From the NCBI RefSeq assembly GCF_001707825.1, contig NZ_LYBM01000012.1, forward strand, positions 41,755 to 105,754: a stretch of 64,000 nt of DNA. The letters are read 5' to 3'. The stretch's first letter is position 1. Each line of letters starts with the position of its first letter. The DNA comes from Veronia pacifica (GTDB lineage: Bacteria > Pseudomonadota > Gammaproteobacteria > Enterobacterales > Vibrionaceae). The notes beneath the pieces were generated by a model. That model saw only the letters and a program-made list of their open reading frames with translations. It was not told where the DNA came from and searched no databases. Position numbers and translations under genes: made by a program. Below are positions 63,080 through 64,000 of this stretch, in pieces.

Positions 63080-63658
63080 ATGTTTGAAAATACATTACTG
63101 TCGCAAAATCTGATGTTGTCAGCAGTGATTATTGGTATCGGTGCCACAGCCATGATGGATATCTGGGCGCTTTTTTTAAAAATGACATTCAATATCTCAG
63201 GGCTTAATTACGCTCTTGTCGGCCGTTGGTTTGGCCACCTGGCAAAGCGAAAACTGATACACCAAAACATCGTGACCAGTTCGCCCATAACCGGCGAATT
63301 ACTCATTGGTTGGACAGCCCATTATGTGATTGGAATTATTTTTGCCGCCACCCTGCTTTTGTTGGTGGGAGCACCTTGGGCTCACTCACCCAGTTTACTC
63401 CCTGCATTGTTTGTCGGCTTGGTCACGGTCACGTTTCCGCTATTCGTCATACAACCATGTTTTGGCATGGGGATAGCCGCGACCAAGTTACCTAAACCTC
63501 ATATTAGTCAAATGAAGAGTCTTATCGCTCATTCGGTATTCGGGTTTGGTTTATATTTTTCTGCGCTGTTACATCATCAATTGGTTATGACGATTGACAA
63601 AGGTCAGGATGCAAAAACAGTTGGCGTAGAAGTTTACGAAAGCGTGAGCGAAAGGTAG
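63080..63658 (+). CDS. DUF2938-family membrane protein
   Basis: The 192-aa protein matches DUF2938 throughout: IGATAMMDIWALFLKMTF, LVGRWFGHLAKRKLIHQNI, GELLIGWTAHYVIGIIFAAT, FPLFVIQPCFGMGIAATKLP and AHSVFGFGLYFSALLHH. Four or five helices place it in the inner membrane. Its function is unknown. Control by the divergent MerR gene is inferred from the promoter. AGGAG lies upstream of the ATG. Confidence 0.88.
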   Translation: MFENTLLSQNLMLSAVIIGIGATAMMDIWALFLKMTFNISGLNYALVGRWFGHLAKRKLIHQNIVTSSPITGELLIGWTAHYVIGIIFAATLLLLVGAPWAHSPSLLPALFVGLVTVTFPLFVIQPCFGMGIAATKLPKPHISQMKSLIAHSVFGFGLYFSALLHHQLVMTIDKGQDAKTVGVEVYESVSER

Positions 63659-64000
63659 TACGAGTTTTCATGTCAGGAAAATTAAGCACATTTGGATAAA
63701 TCTGACTGAAAGAATAAACAGGACATATCTCTGAGGTTGAAAGGCGTATTTGTGGCAGACGAGATGATAGGTAGAGAGTGGATTAGTGCTTCTTATTCTG
63801 GCTTTACTTAGAGTAAATAATCAAAAATAAAACAAATAACCACAGATCAGTTTAAAAGCTTCTGCTAACGTTGGTTTGATATGAGATTTAGTGCAGAAAG
63901 AGTGGGGAACTAGCTTCTTATAAAAATCGCGCTTACGTAATACGCTCATATCCGCTTGTTGCCGCCCGGTACAAATCTGTATTCGGGCTGGTAATGAGCG
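63659..64000. other. Right-end intergenic region with nested inverted repeats
   Basis: About 340 bases with no gene. At the edge, CGCTCAT (63943) faces ATGAGCG (63994) and encloses GCCCG/CGGGC, a possible hairpin that the window edge may cut. I see no terminator directly after the DUF2938 stop. Confidence 0.4.

Noticed and set aside
1..64000. CRISPR arrays, IS elements and integron attC sites
   Set aside because: No regular direct repeats, transposases or attC-like sites were seen on reading both strands.

Overview
The window comes from the chromosome of a facultative marine gammaproteobacterium, most likely Vibrionaceae. I infer this from the tRNA-Asp/tRNA-Ser pair, the moderate-to-low G+C content, and typical families such as PilZ proteins, a secreted GH18 chitinase, a long-form GAPDH-like enzyme and NtrC/sigma54-type nitrate assimilation. 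The genus cannot be fixed from the sequence; Enterovibrio, Grimontia and Photobacterium are guesses. Most of the window is accessory metabolism and transport. There is no rRNA, IS element, prophage or CRISPR array.

Layout. 0-9 kb: 5'-part of a prolyl oligopeptidase (truncated by the window edge), a small membrane protein, a methyltransferase, a GltS-type symporter, a lipoprotein serine hydrolase preceded by a 20-bp perfect palindrome, tRNA-Asp and tRNA-Ser, two tandem PilZ paralogues and an acetyltransferase. 9.1-11.7 kb: a DUF2799 lipoprotein and a gene-poor, AT-rich stretch holding a KOW-domain remnant like RfaH/NusG. 11.7-16 kb: a beta-hydroxyacid dehydrogenase, long GAPDH, a DUF3192 lipoprotein and a LiaF-like protein. 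16.3-25.9 kb: a nitrate assimilation locus. nasA is divergent from nirB-nirD-nitrate transporter-PP2C/kinase fusion, with a near-consensus sigma54 promoter and NtrC-like sites between them; nirB carries a frameshift. 25.9-31.2 kb: a racemase, a 104-bp hairpin, a 590-aa protein resembling aerolysin-type pore formers, and a Cache histidine kinase/LuxR-type regulator pair. 31.3-36.2 kb: two GNATs (one AAC(6')-like), a MATE exporter, a DUF1289 protein and chitinase. 36.3-42.5 kb: two ATP-grasp ligases, an M14 carboxypeptidase and a divergent M20 peptidase, all without signal peptides. 42.6-50.1 kb: a SnoaL-like protein, a RimJ-like GNAT, a Crp/Fnr regulator and a GH3-xylB-xylA operon. 50-64 kb: an extra signal peptidase I, membrane and lipoproteins, a CPBP protease, a TPR-glycosyltransferase, an aldehyde dehydrogenase-TetR operon with operator, a VOC protein, a lone AmrS-type radical SAM enzyme, and a MerR/DUF2938 divergon with a 19-bp-spacer promoter.

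Five genes (nirB, both ATP-grasp genes, M14 and VOC) each carry a frameshift best explained by loss of one or two bases in short homopolymer runs. With the bases restored, every joined length is a whole number of codons and matches the family. This points to sequencing or assembly error at least as much as to gene decay.

The best candidate for an undescribed system is the 36.3-42.5 kb ATP-grasp/ATP-grasp-HhH/M14/M20 locus, which looks like a cytoplasmic make-and-trim pathway for an amide-linked compound or peptide tail. The signal-peptide-less aerolysin-like protein at 26.8-28.6 kb is the second.
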